Below are positions 1 to 6,526 of a stretch of 10,060 nucleotides of DNA, piece by piece. The DNA lies in the NCBI GenBank assembly GCA_964466745.1, contig CAYXOX010000115.1, forward strand, positions 1-10,060. The letters run 5' to 3'. The notes below the pieces were generated by a model. That model ran no database searches, was not told the origin of the DNA, and was given only the letters and a program-made list of their open reading frames with translations. This DNA is from CAYXOX01 sp964466745 (GTDB lineage Bacteria; Pseudomonadota; Alphaproteobacteria; Rhodobacterales; Rhodobacteraceae). The translations under genes were made by a program, and so were the position numbers. How positions within the stretch are numbered: the first letter of the stretch is position 1; every line of letters starts with the position of its first letter.

Positions 1-441
1 GCGCTTCCACTTCGAGATGTCGAGCTTCGCGCCGCGGGTCTTGGCGTCGCCGTAGTAGGCGCCCCATTCCCAGGCGGCGATCGCGAGGCGCACGGGGTTC
101 CGGGCCGAAGCGACCCCCATGTCGGGCCCCGCGCCGCGCCACGCTACGGCCCGGACATAGGCGTCCGACAGTCCGTTGGCGGCCATCACCTGGGCCTTCG
201 CCGCCTCGATCTCGTCCACAGTCCAGGGGATCTCGAAATCGATCATGCCCGCCGAGGCGTGCAGCCGTTCGGTATGGCGGCGGCTTTCGAAGATGCGTCC
301 GCCGTAGGCACGCTCGCCCTCGAAGACGGAGGAGGCGTAGTGCAGGGCGTGGGTGAGGATATGCACATTGGCATCGCGCCACGGCACAAGGGTGCCGTCC
401 AGCCAGATCTTGCCGTCGCGATCATCGTATGCCTGCGCCAT
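1..441 (-). CDS. ilvE: Branched-chain amino acid aminotransferase, N-terminal part (runs off left edge)
   Basis: Reading leftward from the ATG at 441, the frame is open for 147 codons to the window edge, so only the N-terminal half is present. It begins MAQAYDDRDGKIWLDG and continues with VPWRDANVHILTHALHYASSVFEGERAYGG, a fold-type IV PLP aminotransferase signature (the HALHYASSVFEGERAY stretch is typical of IlvE). Known family role: PLP-dependent final transamination making Leu, Ile and Val from their 2-oxo acids with glutamate, in the cytoplasm; the catalytic Lys lies beyond the window. The start at 441 has an AAAGGA ribosome-binding site a few bases upstream. An in-frame ATG at 504 would add 21 residues (MSEADRVEKY...) but has a poorer site and lies inside an inverted repeat. 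The gene is divergent from the regulator pair petPR, a neighbourhood I recall as common in Rhodobacterales. Identity is confident at family level. Confidence 0.93.
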   Translation of the reverse strand, partial: MAQAYDDRDGKIWLDGTLVPWRDANVHILTHALHYASSVFEGERAYGGRIFESRRHTERLHASAGMIDFEIPWTVDEIEAAKAQVMAANGLSDAYVRAVAWRGAGPDMGVASARNPVRLAIAAWEWGAYYGDAKTRGAKLDISKWKR

Positions 442-498
442 GGGGCGATCCTTTCCGGCCTGCGCCGTTTCCAGATATTTCTCCACTCGGTCCGCTTC

Positions 499-514
499 GG
501 ACATATTCTTGTCC
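499..514. promoter_or_regulatory. Inverted repeat, candidate operator near ilvE
   Basis: GGACA-TATTCT-TGTCC is a perfect 5-bp inverted repeat with a 6-bp spacer, lying in the divergent ilvE/petP region, about 58 bp upstream of the ilvE start. Its left part GACATATTCT (500-509) recurs at 563-572 as a 10-bp direct repeat. The symmetry is seen directly; binding by PetP or PetR is inference. Confidence 0.45.
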
Positions 515-541
515 AAAACCTGCGAGTCGCTATCAGGCAGC

Positions 542-557
542 TGTTGGAATGTCAACA
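542..557. promoter_or_regulatory. Inverted repeat, candidate MarR-type operator over the petP -35
   Basis: TGTTG-GAATGT-CAACA has perfect 5-bp arms around a 6-bp spacer. It contains TTG-N6-CAA, the kind of symmetric site bound by MarR-family dimers, and it overlaps the putative -35 element of petP at 544-549. A repressor bound here would block the petP promoter, so autoregulation is a reasonable inference. Confidence 0.5.
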
Positions 558-572
558 AGGCTGACATATTCT
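544..572 (+). promoter_or_regulatory. Putative sigma-70 promoter of petP-petR
   Basis: A -35-like TTGGAA (544-549) and a -10-like TATTCT (567-572) are separated by 17 bp; each matches consensus at 4 of 6 positions. Transcription would start near 579, giving a leader of roughly 28 nt before the ATG at 607. A second weaker option is TTGTCC (509-514) with TATCAG (531-536), 16-bp spacer. Confidence 0.45.
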
Positions 573-606
573 GCCCCGCGACGCGCGGTTGCACGGAGGG
601 AAGCGG

Positions 607-1113
607 ATGCCCGAGGGACATGGCGCACAGAGCGGGGAGAGCCTGCTCTTCCTCACGGACGAGCAGCTCCGGAAGGGGATCGAGGCGATGTTCTTCGCCT
701 ACCGCGGTTTCACCGCCGACCCGGACCGGATCCTCGCGGAGCGGGGCTATGGCCGGGCACACCACCGGGCGGTGCATTTCATCCACCGTGTGCCGGGAAC
801 GACCGTCAACAATCTTCTCGGCATCCTTGGCGTTACCAAGCAGAGCCTCAACCGTGTGCTGCGCACACTGATTGCCGACGGGCTGGTGGAAAGCAGGGTG
901 GGCGATCTCGACAGGCGCGAACGCCGGCTGACCCTCACGGATGCGGGAGCCGAGCTCGAGCGTGCCCTTTCGGACGCCCAGCGCGAGCGGATGCGCGCGG
1001 CCTACCGCGCGGTCGGCCCGGAGGCGGTGCAGGGTTTCAGGCAGGTGCTCGAGGCGATGATGGACGAAGACATGCGCCGCCAGTATCGTGATCTCTCGGG
1101 AGGCGGGACATGA
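607..1113 (+). CDS. petP: MarR-family winged-helix transcriptional regulator (PetP type)
   Basis: This 168-residue protein has the MarR fold order. There is an N-terminal dimerisation helix, and LGVTKQSLNRVLRTL (residues ~74-88) forms the helix-turn-helix with its recognition helix. The wing contains DRRERR (102-107) followed by LTLTDAG, the classic MarR wing signature, then a long C-terminal dimerisation helix. I chose the ATG at 607 because GGAGGG (595-600) lies 6 nt upstream; an in-frame TTG at 589 is possible but would put the Shine-Dalgarno inside the gene. The stop overlaps the next start (ATGA at 1110-1113), so the pair is translationally coupled. In Rhodobacter capsulatus the equivalent pair petP-petR lies upstream of the cytochrome bc1 operon; the symbol here rests on family plus pairing, not on an alignment. 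The regulated genes cannot be read from the window. Confidence 0.85.
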   Translation: MPEGHGAQSGESLLFLTDEQLRKGIEAMFFAYRGFTADPDRILAERGYGRAHHRAVHFIHRVPGTTVNNLLGILGVTKQSLNRVLRTLIADGLVESRVGDLDRRERRLTLTDAGAELERALSDAQRERMRAAYRAVGPEAVQGFRQVLEAMMDEDMRRQYRDLSGGGT

Positions 1114-1820
1114 CCGGAGGCGAAACCCACCTGCTCGTCGTGGACGACGACGAGCGCATCCGCACGCTCCTGCAGCGATACCTCGTCCGGCAGGGGTTCC
1201 TCGTGAGTGCGGCCCGAGACGCCGCCCACGCGCGGCGGCTCCTGGCCGGTCTCGTGTTCGACCTCGTGGTGCTCGACGTGATGATGCCGGGCGAAGACGG
1301 CGTGAGCTTCACGCGAGCCCTGCGCGGGGAAAGCGCCACGCCGATCCTGCTGCTCACGGCACGGGGCGAGACGGAGGCTCGCATCGCCGGGCTCGAGGCG
1401 GGGGCCGACGATTACCTCTCCAAGCCTTTCGAGCCCAAGGAGCTGTTGCTGCGGATCAACGCGATCCTGCGCCGGATGCCGCCCGAGGAAGAGCCATCCG
1501 CGCCGCGCACGCTCTCGCTCGGCGAGATCAACTACGACATCGAGCGCGGCGAGATGTGGCGCGGCGATGCCCCCGTACGGCTCACGGCGACCGAGGCCAC
1601 GTTGATGCGCATTTTCGCGGCATGCCCGGGCGAGCCTGTCTCGCGCGCGCGGCTGGTGGGCGATCTGGCCCGCAGCGCCGGGCACGACGGCGCGCAGGCC
1701 CACGAGCGGGCCGTCGATGTCCAGATCACGCGGCTCAGGCGCAAGATCGAGGCCGATCCTAAACGCCCTCGCTACCTGCAGACGGTACGCGGCGCGGGGT
1801 ACATGCTGGCGCCGGACTGA
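1110..1820 (+). CDS. petR: OmpR/PhoB-type two-component response regulator (PetR type)
   Basis: 236 residues, the usual length for an OmpR-class regulator. The receiver domain (~6-123) shows the acidic pocket VVDDDE (11-15), the phospho-acceptor Asp56 in LDVMMPGEDG, the switch Thr83 in LLLTARG and the conserved Lys105 in KPFEPKEL. A linker (~124-135) leads to the C-terminal winged helix (~136-233), with LTATEATLM, ERAVDVQITRLRRKIE as recognition helix region and YLQTVRGAGYML as the wing. All key receiver residues are present, so it should be phosphorylatable. It starts at the ATG overlapping the petP stop, with GGGAGGCGG just upstream. No histidine kinase gene lies in the window, so its partner is elsewhere or it is an orphan. 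Known for R. capsulatus petR: required for photosynthetic and respiratory growth. A 91-bp gap separates it from the following glycosyltransferase gene. Confidence 0.9.
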   Translation: MTGGETHLLVVDDDERIRTLLQRYLVRQGFLVSAARDAAHARRLLAGLVFDLVVLDVMMPGEDGVSFTRALRGESATPILLLTARGETEARIAGLEAGADDYLSKPFEPKELLLRINAILRRMPPEEEPSAPRTLSLGEINYDIERGEMWRGDAPVRLTATEATLMRIFAACPGEPVSRARLVGDLARSAGHDGAQAHERAVDVQITRLRRKIEADPKRPRYLQTVRGAGYMLAPD

Positions 1821-1911
1821 ACGGGCACCTTGCGGCCTTAACTCCAACTTCACCCGGTTTCTGCAAGCCTGCCATTACCTTTCGAAGGGCAGGGCTCAGA
1901 AGCGGAGGCGC

Positions 1912-2937
1912 ATGGTGGAGGCGATTTGCCCGAGGGCGGGGCTCCTGCGGCTTGTCGCCGTCGTGGTCACCCACGACAGGCGTGCGCAGCTCCAGGCAAC
2001 CCTGGCGCGGCTTCTGGCCAACCCCGCAACCGTGCTCGCCGCGGTGGTGGTGGTGGATAACGCCTCGGCCGACGGCACGGCGGAGTTCCTGGCCGCCATC
2101 CGCGATTCCCGGCTCGACGTGCTGCGCCTGCCGGCCAACACCGGCGGCGCCGGCGGCTTTGCCGCCGGCATGCGCCGGGCCTGCGAAGCCCACGCCCCCG
2201 ACTGGGTGGTGGTGATGGACGATGATGCCCGCCCGGTGCCCGGCGCGCTGGCGGCCTTCCACGCGGCCAGCAAGCCGGAGGCTGGGCTCGCGGCCGCGGT
2301 GCGCTTTCCCGGGGGGGCGATCTGCGAGATGAACCGGCCCTCGCTCAACCCGTTCTGGCACTGGCGGGTCTTCCTGCGCACGGCCCTCGGTGGGGGCCGA
2401 GACGGGTATCACATCCCCCCCGGAGCCTACGAGGCGAGCGAGCGGGTTCCGGTGGATCTGACGTCCTTCGTCGGGCTCTTCCTTCCGGTCTCGGTCGTAA
2501 GGGAGGTGGGCTATCCCGATGCCAGCCTCTTTCTCTACGGAGACGACGTGATCTACGCGCTTCGCCTCCGGCGCGCGGGGGTTCCGATCCTGTTCGATCC
2601 CGCGATCCGGTTCGAGCATGATTGCGGCACCTATGCCGACGATCGCACCCGCGTTCTGACTGCGCTCTGGAAGGTCTACTACATCTATCGAAACGTCCTG
2701 ATCATGTATCGCGAGGCCGCGGGGCCGCTCTTCTGGCCGCTCCTTCTGATCCTCTTTCCGAAATGGGTCTGGAAGGCGCGGGCCTATGGCGCGGGGCGGC
2801 ACATCTTCCTCAGGCTGATGATGCGCGGCGTGGGTGATGCGCTCTGGCGGCGGCAGGGGCTGCCCCATGGCGCCGTTCTCGCGCTTGCCGCCGCGCGCGC
2901 GCAGGCCACACCGGCCCGTGCCGTGGGTGCGCCGTGA
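1912..2937 (+). CDS. Family 2 glycosyltransferase, GlfT2/rhamnosyltransferase-like
   Basis: 341 residues with a GT-A fold. The sequence opens with LVAVVVTHDRRAQLQATL (residues 14-31), then VVVVDNASADGT (45-56), LPANTGGAGGFAAGMRRA (73-90) and the metal/nucleotide-binding VMDDDARP (101-108). Further on, FLYGDDVIYALRLRRAG (207-223) carries the acidic acceptor/base motif, and FEHDCGTY (234-241) holds the conserved His. This order (NxGGAGGF, DDD, DDxxYxxR, H) resembles galactofuranosyl- and rhamnosyltransferases. The C-terminal part has a hydrophobic amphipathic stretch around 268-290 (GPLFWPLLLILFPKWVW), suited to membrane association. It would transfer a sugar from a nucleotide donor to a growing surface glycan on the cytoplasmic face. 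The start at 1912 has GGAGG (1904-1908) upstream. It sits next to a capsule exporter, which fits polysaccharide assembly. Donor and acceptor sugars cannot be predicted. Confidence 0.9.
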   Translation: MVEAICPRAGLLRLVAVVVTHDRRAQLQATLARLLANPATVLAAVVVVDNASADGTAEFLAAIRDSRLDVLRLPANTGGAGGFAAGMRRACEAHAPDWVVVMDDDARPVPGALAAFHAASKPEAGLAAAVRFPGGAICEMNRPSLNPFWHWRVFLRTALGGGRDGYHIPPGAYEASERVPVDLTSFVGLFLPVSVVREVGYPDASLFLYGDDVIYALRLRRAGVPILFDPAIRFEHDCGTYADDRTRVLTALWKVYYIYRNVLIMYREAAGPLFWPLLLILFPKWVWKARAYGAGRHIFLRLMMRGVGDALWRRQGLPHGAVLALAAARAQATPARAVGAP

Positions 2938-3047
2938 GCGGCGAGGGCGCGGGTCTGGCGTCCGCAAAGGCATTCGTCCCCGGAGCGGCGCGCGATGGTT
3001 CGCCGGGCAGCACATCCCCGGTGCCGAGCCGGTGCGCAGCGGCCGGC

Positions 3048-3060
3048 GGCGGGGCCCGCC
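3048..3060. repeat. GC-rich palindrome between convergent genes
   Basis: GGCGGG-G-CCCGCC is a near-perfect palindrome in the 209-bp gap between the convergent glycosyltransferase and permease genes. A bidirectional stop structure might be expected here, but there is no T-tract and no loop of normal size, so a terminator role is only a weak suggestion. Nothing else was recognised in 2938-3146. Confidence 0.25.
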
Positions 3061-3146
3061 AGCGGGCGTGGCCGGCATCCGGTTCCCAGCCCCGGCACGT
3101 TGCGCCGTCCGCCGTTCCTGCCCCCCGGGGCAAAGCGCCGGGCCTG

Positions 3147-3950
3147 CTACCGCTCCGGCAGATCCTCGTGGAAGCGCCGCAGCAGCACGAGCCCTATGGC
3201 CAGCGCGGCGAGGCCACAGCCGCCGGCGTAGAGCGGCGAGGCCCAGCCGGGCGCGTACATCGGGTAGAAGCCTGCCCGCATCAACGCGGTGACATGCACA
3301 AGCGGATTGAACCACAGAAGCGCCTGCACGCCTGCGGGAAGCCCCTCGTAGGTGAACAGGATGCCCGAGGCGAGAAAGAGCGGCCGCGTCGCGATGGACC
3401 AGATCATGTCCCAGGTCTCGAAGCGGCCGATCAGAAGGCAGTTCACCACGCCGATGCCGAGCCCGATCAGCGCGGCGAGCCCGGTGGCCAGGAGTATGGG
3501 CTCCGGTTGCAGGACGGCGCCTGTCTCCTGCAGCGCGAGGATGCCGCCAAGGATCACCACCCCGGCGGCAATGGCGGCGAGCGCATTGAGCACGAAGCGC
3601 GCGATGACCGCGTCGATCCAGCTGACGGCCGGATAGCGCAGCAGCGGGCCGTTGAAGCGCAGGGCCCTGGCGACCGTCACCGAAACCGACTGGTAGAGGT
3701 GAAAGGGCACCGAGGCCGTCGCGTAGAACAGCAGGAAGCTGGTGCCGAGCGGCGGCGCCTTGAAGAGCAGCGAAAAGCCCAGCGCGAGGAGCAGCACCAC
3801 GCCGAGCGGCTCCACGATCGCCCAGGCGAACCCGCCGGCCGACCGTCCGTAACGCGAGGACATCTCGCGCACCATGAGCGCAAGGACGCTGCGCAGGGGG
3901 GCGGCGCGCCTGTCGGGAACGCATGGGGCGGGTGGGGATGGCTCGATCAT
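3147..3950 (-). CDS. kpsM: Capsule polysaccharide ABC exporter, membrane permease (KpsM/Wzm/BexB family)
   Basis: 267 residues, normal for KpsM (about 260). After a short Pro-rich cytoplasmic leader comes LRSVLALMVREMSSRYGRS (19-37), the conserved region at the first membrane entry. FAWAIVEPLGVVLLLALGF (41-59) follows, with the family-typical W..VEP motif. About six membrane segments are visible: ~42-63, ~70-92, ~115-140, ~152-175, ~187-206 and ~240-257. RFETWDMIWSIATRPLFLASG (176-196) and LLWFNPLVHVTALMR (211-225, the NPL motif) are hallmarks of ABC-2 polysaccharide permeases. It would form a dimeric inner-membrane channel with KpsT. The ATG at 3950 is the best start by length but lacks a clear Shine-Dalgarno; the frame stays open further upstream to 4580 only because the DNA is GC-rich. 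It is transcribed away from kpsE-kpsT, across a 254-bp gap. Confidence 0.9.
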   Translation of the reverse strand: MIEPSPPAPCVPDRRAAPLRSVLALMVREMSSRYGRSAGGFAWAIVEPLGVVLLLALGFSLLFKAPPLGTSFLLFYATASVPFHLYQSVSVTVARALRFNGPLLRYPAVSWIDAVIARFVLNALAAIAAGVVILGGILALQETGAVLQPEPILLATGLAALIGLGIGVVNCLLIGRFETWDMIWSIATRPLFLASGILFTYEGLPAGVQALLWFNPLVHVTALMRAGFYPMYAPGWASPLYAGGCGLAALAIGLVLLRRFHEDLPER

Positions 3951-4204
3951 GTGTGTTCGTGCTTTGGGCAGATGCCGGGACGATCCTTGGAGGTGGGGCC
4001 TTGAGGAATGGTAAAGCACCGGCCGAAGTGCTCGCGCTGACGCCGGCCGATCGTGTGCCCGGGGGCGGCGGGCCGCGTACCGAAGGGCCCCGCCGCGAGG
4101 GCTCGGCTCCTGTAATGTCGCGGGGTGGGCAGCCGCGCGATGGCGGGCCGGTCGCCTCGGCACCGCCCGACAGCGGGCAATCAGCCGGAAGGCAGGGTCA
4201 GGGG
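3951..4204. promoter_or_regulatory. Divergent control region between kpsM and kpsE
   Basis: This 254-bp gap must carry promoters for the leftward kpsM and the rightward kpsE-kpsT. I see no convincing -35/-10 pair in either direction. The segment around 4004-4016 (GGAATGGTAAAGC, or GCTTTACCATTCC on the - strand) is its most AT-rich part and is a candidate regulator or promoter site. The right end may be coding if kpsE starts at the ATG at 4115 instead of 4205. Confidence 0.3.
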
Positions 4205-5659
4205 ATGCCCCGCGGGCATGGCGGCGCGGACCAGGCGCACCCCGGGCCGCAAGAGCACGGGGGGGGGCAGCGCCGGCCCGGTGAACCGGCCGGGCCGGGC
4301 GTGCCGGGCAAGGCGGGCGGCGGGCCTGCACCGGGCAGGCCCGGCGGGCCCGGAGCGCACGGAGCGCCGCGAAATGCACCCGGCGCGGCGGGCGGTTCTG
4401 CGCCGCCCCGCGCCGGCAAGCCGCCGCCGTCTCCCCCGGCCGCGGGCAGGACGGGGAGCGCGATTGCCCTGCGCCCCCCCGTGCCCGGCGACGGGCTTCC
4501 CGCGCGATGGGCAGAAGTGGCGGCAGACGCCGGCGCGCACGCGCGGCGCGTTCGCGGAGCGACGCTTGCCTTGCTGGCAAGCTTCGTGCTTCTCGTTGCC
4601 CTGCCGGCGCTGCTTGCCGCGGGGTATCTCTTCGGTTTCGCCAAGGACCAGTACGCCTCCACCACCGGATTCACCGTGCGCCGGGAAGAGGCGCCCGCCG
4701 CGGCTGCCGTCGATCTGCTGGGAGGCCTCTCGCAATTCGGCGGGGGAGGGCCGGCGGATGCCGATATTCTCCACGAGTTCCTTCGCAGCGGCGCGCTGGT
4801 GGCCGCGATCGAGCCCCGGCTGCGGCTGCGGGAGCTCTACGCCACGGCATGGCCCGGCGACCCGGTGTTCGGCCTCGACGCCAGTGCTTCGGCCGAGCGG
4901 CTGGCGCGCCACTGGCAAAGGATGACGCGGGTGTCCTACGATCCGGCGACCGGGCTCATCGAGTTTCGCGCCCGCGCCTTCTCGCCCGGTGCCGCCCAGG
5001 CCATCGCCATCGCCGTGAGTGCCGAGAGCGAACGGATGATCAACGCGCTCTCCGACGCCGCCCGTGCCGACGCCATGGGCCACGCCGCGGCCGATCTCGC
5101 CGCTGCCGAGGAACGGCTCCGGTCCGCCCGCGAAGCGCTGACCGCCTTCAGGACGCGCACACGAATCGTGGATCCGGAGGCCGATCTGCGCGGCAGGATG
5201 GGGGTGCTCGGGACGCTGCAGCAACAACTCGCCGAAGCCCTCATCGACCATGACATGCTCCTCGAGGCGACGGCGGCGACCGATCCGCGCGTCCGGCAGG
5301 CCGAGCGCCGGATCGCGGTGATCGAGGCGCGCATCGTCGAGGAGCGGCGCAGCGTCGCCGAGGAAGGAACCGGCCCCGGGGGCGAGGACTACCCGCGCCT
5401 CATGGCCGAGTTCGAGCGCCTTTCCGTGGATCGTGCCTTCGCGGAGGAGAGCTACCGCGCGGCCCTCGCGGCCCACGATCTTGCGCGCTCGAACGCCGCG
5501 CGCCAATCGCGCTACCTCGCCACCTTCGTGCATCCAACGCTCGCGGAGACGCCGGAATTCCCGCGGCGGTGGCTGCTGCTCGGAATCGTGACGGCAGCGC
5601 TGCTCCTCGGCTGGGCCGTGCTGGCGCTTACCGCCAGCGCGCTGCGCGACCGGCGTTGA
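4205..5659 (+). CDS. kpsE: Capsule polysaccharide export inner-membrane adaptor (KpsE/BexC/RkpR family)
   Basis: 484 residues from the chosen ATG. Residues 1-~110 are a low-complexity Gly/Pro/Ala-rich cytoplasmic tail. A membrane segment (~118-142, ATLALLASFVLLVALPALLAAGYLFG) leads into FAKDQYASTTGFTVRREE (145-162), which marks the family. The periplasmic domain spans ~143-453, with an Ala/Glu/Arg-rich region likely forming coiled coil (~290-385). The second membrane segment (~455-478) follows the HPTLAETPEFPRRW motif, and the short C-terminal tail RDRR is cytoplasmic. KpsE is ~380 residues in E. coli; the extra length is all in the N-terminal tail. Role: polysaccharide co-polymerase-like protein that links the KpsMT transporter to the outer-membrane channel. 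The start is uncertain: 4205 has AGGG 7 nt upstream; ATG 4115 and GTG 4481 are in-frame alternatives. A run of nine G lies in codons 19-21 region (4259-4267). It is followed closely by kpsT. Confidence 0.87.
   Translation: MPRGHGGADQAHPGPQEHGGGQRRPGEPAGPGVPGKAGGGPAPGRPGGPGAHGAPRNAPGAAGGSAPPRAGKPPPSPPAAGRTGSAIALRPPVPGDGLPARWAEVAADAGAHARRVRGATLALLASFVLLVALPALLAAGYLFGFAKDQYASTTGFTVRREEAPAAAAVDLLGGLSQFGGGGPADADILHEFLRSGALVAAIEPRLRLRELYATAWPGDPVFGLDASASAERLARHWQRMTRVSYDPATGLIEFRARAFSPGAAQAIAIAVSAESERMINALSDAARADAMGHAAADLAAAEERLRSAREALTAFRTRTRIVDPEADLRGRMGVLGTLQQQLAEALIDHDMLLEATAATDPRVRQAERRIAVIEARIVEERRSVAEEGTGPGGEDYPRLMAEFERLSVDRAFAEESYRAALAAHDLARSNAARQSRYLATFVHPTLAETPEFPRRWLLLGIVTAALLLGWAVLALTASALRDRR
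4259..4267 (+). repeat. Poly-G tract (9 G) in the kpsE 5' coding region
   Basis: Nine consecutive G residues span 4259-4267, about 18 codons after the chosen kpsE start, coding for Gly. Homopolymers of this length are known in other bacteria to slip during replication and shift the frame; whether that happens here is unknown. Confidence 0.7.
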
Positions 5660-5721
5660 CCGTCGCTGCTGCCCCGAAAGCCGAGCGACCGGTGCGCCCG
5701 GGCAACCCGCAGCCTGCCGGC

Positions 5722-6387
5722 ATGCGTTTGCCCGTGCTGGCCCTCGACCGGGTGACGAAAAGCTTCGCCACCCCCGGCGGGCGGAACTGGGTGGCGCGGG
5801 AGATCTCGCTGGCCTTCCCGCCTGGCCGGGCCATCGCGCTTCTCGGCCGGAACGGCGCCGGCAAGTCAACGCTGCTGGCCATGCTCGCGGGCACGCTGCG
5901 CCCCGACGCCGGGCGCGTGATCGCCAACGGGACGGTCTCCTGGCCCGTGGGCTTTCTCGGCAGCTTCCACCGCGACCTCACCGGCGCGCAGAACACGCGC
6001 TTCGTTGCCCGCGTATACGGGGTGGACTGTGACAGGCTCTGCGGTTTCGTCTGCTCCTTCTCCGAGCTCGGAGAGCAGTTTCACATGCCGCTGGCCGGCT
6101 ATTCCGCCGGGATGCGGGCCCGGCTGGCCTTCGCGCTCTCCATGGGCATCCGTTTCGACGTATACCTCGTGGACGAGGTGACCGCGGTGGGCGACGCCGC
6201 GTTCCGGGAAAAGAGCCGCGCTGTGTTCGCCGAGCGGATGAAAGGGGCGGGCGCGGTGCTCGTGAGCCATGAGATGCCGCAGGTGCGCCGCTTCTGCGAG
6301 GCGGCCTGCGTGCTCGAGAACGGCCACCTCACCTGGTACGACGATCTCGACGAGGCGATCACGGTGCATCGCGCGATGATGGGCTGA
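5722..6387 (+). CDS. kpsT: Capsule polysaccharide ABC exporter, ATP-binding subunit (KpsT/BexA/Wzt family)
   Basis: 221 residues, matching E. coli KpsT (about 219). Walker A is GRNGAGKST (42-50), the ABC signature is the KpsT-typical YSAGMRARLAFALS (127-140), Walker B plus catalytic Glu is FDVYLVDEV (145-153, Asp151-Glu152), the D-loop region is VGDAAF, and the switch His183 is in VLVSHEM. VSWPVGFLGSFHRDLTGAQN (72-91) replaces a canonical Q-loop, as is usual in this family. There is no C-terminal carbohydrate-binding extension like that of Wzt, so it belongs to the reducing-end Kdo-linker group of exporters rather than the O-antigen Wzt group. It hydrolyses ATP on the cytoplasmic face to drive export through KpsM. 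The gap after kpsE is 62 bp. The ATG at 5722 has no good Shine-Dalgarno; a TTG at 5656 overlapping the kpsE stop (TTGA) and a GTG at 5692 are in-frame alternatives, but family length favours 5722. Confidence 0.92.
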   Translation: MRLPVLALDRVTKSFATPGGRNWVAREISLAFPPGRAIALLGRNGAGKSTLLAMLAGTLRPDAGRVIANGTVSWPVGFLGSFHRDLTGAQNTRFVARVYGVDCDRLCGFVCSFSELGEQFHMPLAGYSAGMRARLAFALSMGIRFDVYLVDEVTAVGDAAFREKSRAVFAERMKGAGAVLVSHEMPQVRRFCEAACVLENGHLTWYDDLDEAITVHRAMMG

Positions 6388-6526
6388 CCCGCGGTGCGCC
6401 CGTCGTTGGCGGGTTTGCCGAAAATCCTCGGGAAACGCCCTCGCCCGGCCATGATTCCGGACAGCGGGCGCCCTGCGCCACGCGCATCCTCCGCTCCATC
6501 GAAAGCAGCGTTGCGGTGGGGTGCGC

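Noticed and set aside
1872..1893. Possible petR terminator: CTGC ... CCTT-TCG-AAGG ... GCAG before the glycosyltransferase gene
   Set aside because: Two 4-bp stems interrupted by a bulge and no T-tract; too weak to call.
1759..3924. 721-codon open frame on the - strand
   Set aside because: It runs antisense through the glycosyltransferase and partly in another frame of kpsM; its translation is Arg/Ala/His-rich low complexity with no family motif. Long open antisense frames are normal in DNA this GC-rich.
2934..4004. 356-codon + strand frame starting with a GTG that overlaps the glycosyltransferase stop (GTGA)
   Set aside because: The overlap looks like coupling, but the frame runs antisense across kpsM, and its product (many His, Gln, Arg, Gly) matches nothing, while the kpsM frame has clear membrane segments and NPL motif.
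4181..5869. 562-codon - strand frame opposite kpsE
   Set aside because: Composition is that of a shadow frame; the + strand has clear KpsE membrane segments and motifs.
6398..6418. Possible stem-loop after kpsT (CCCG ... CGGG followed by TTT)
   Set aside because: Only four strong pairs and three T; not enough for a terminator.
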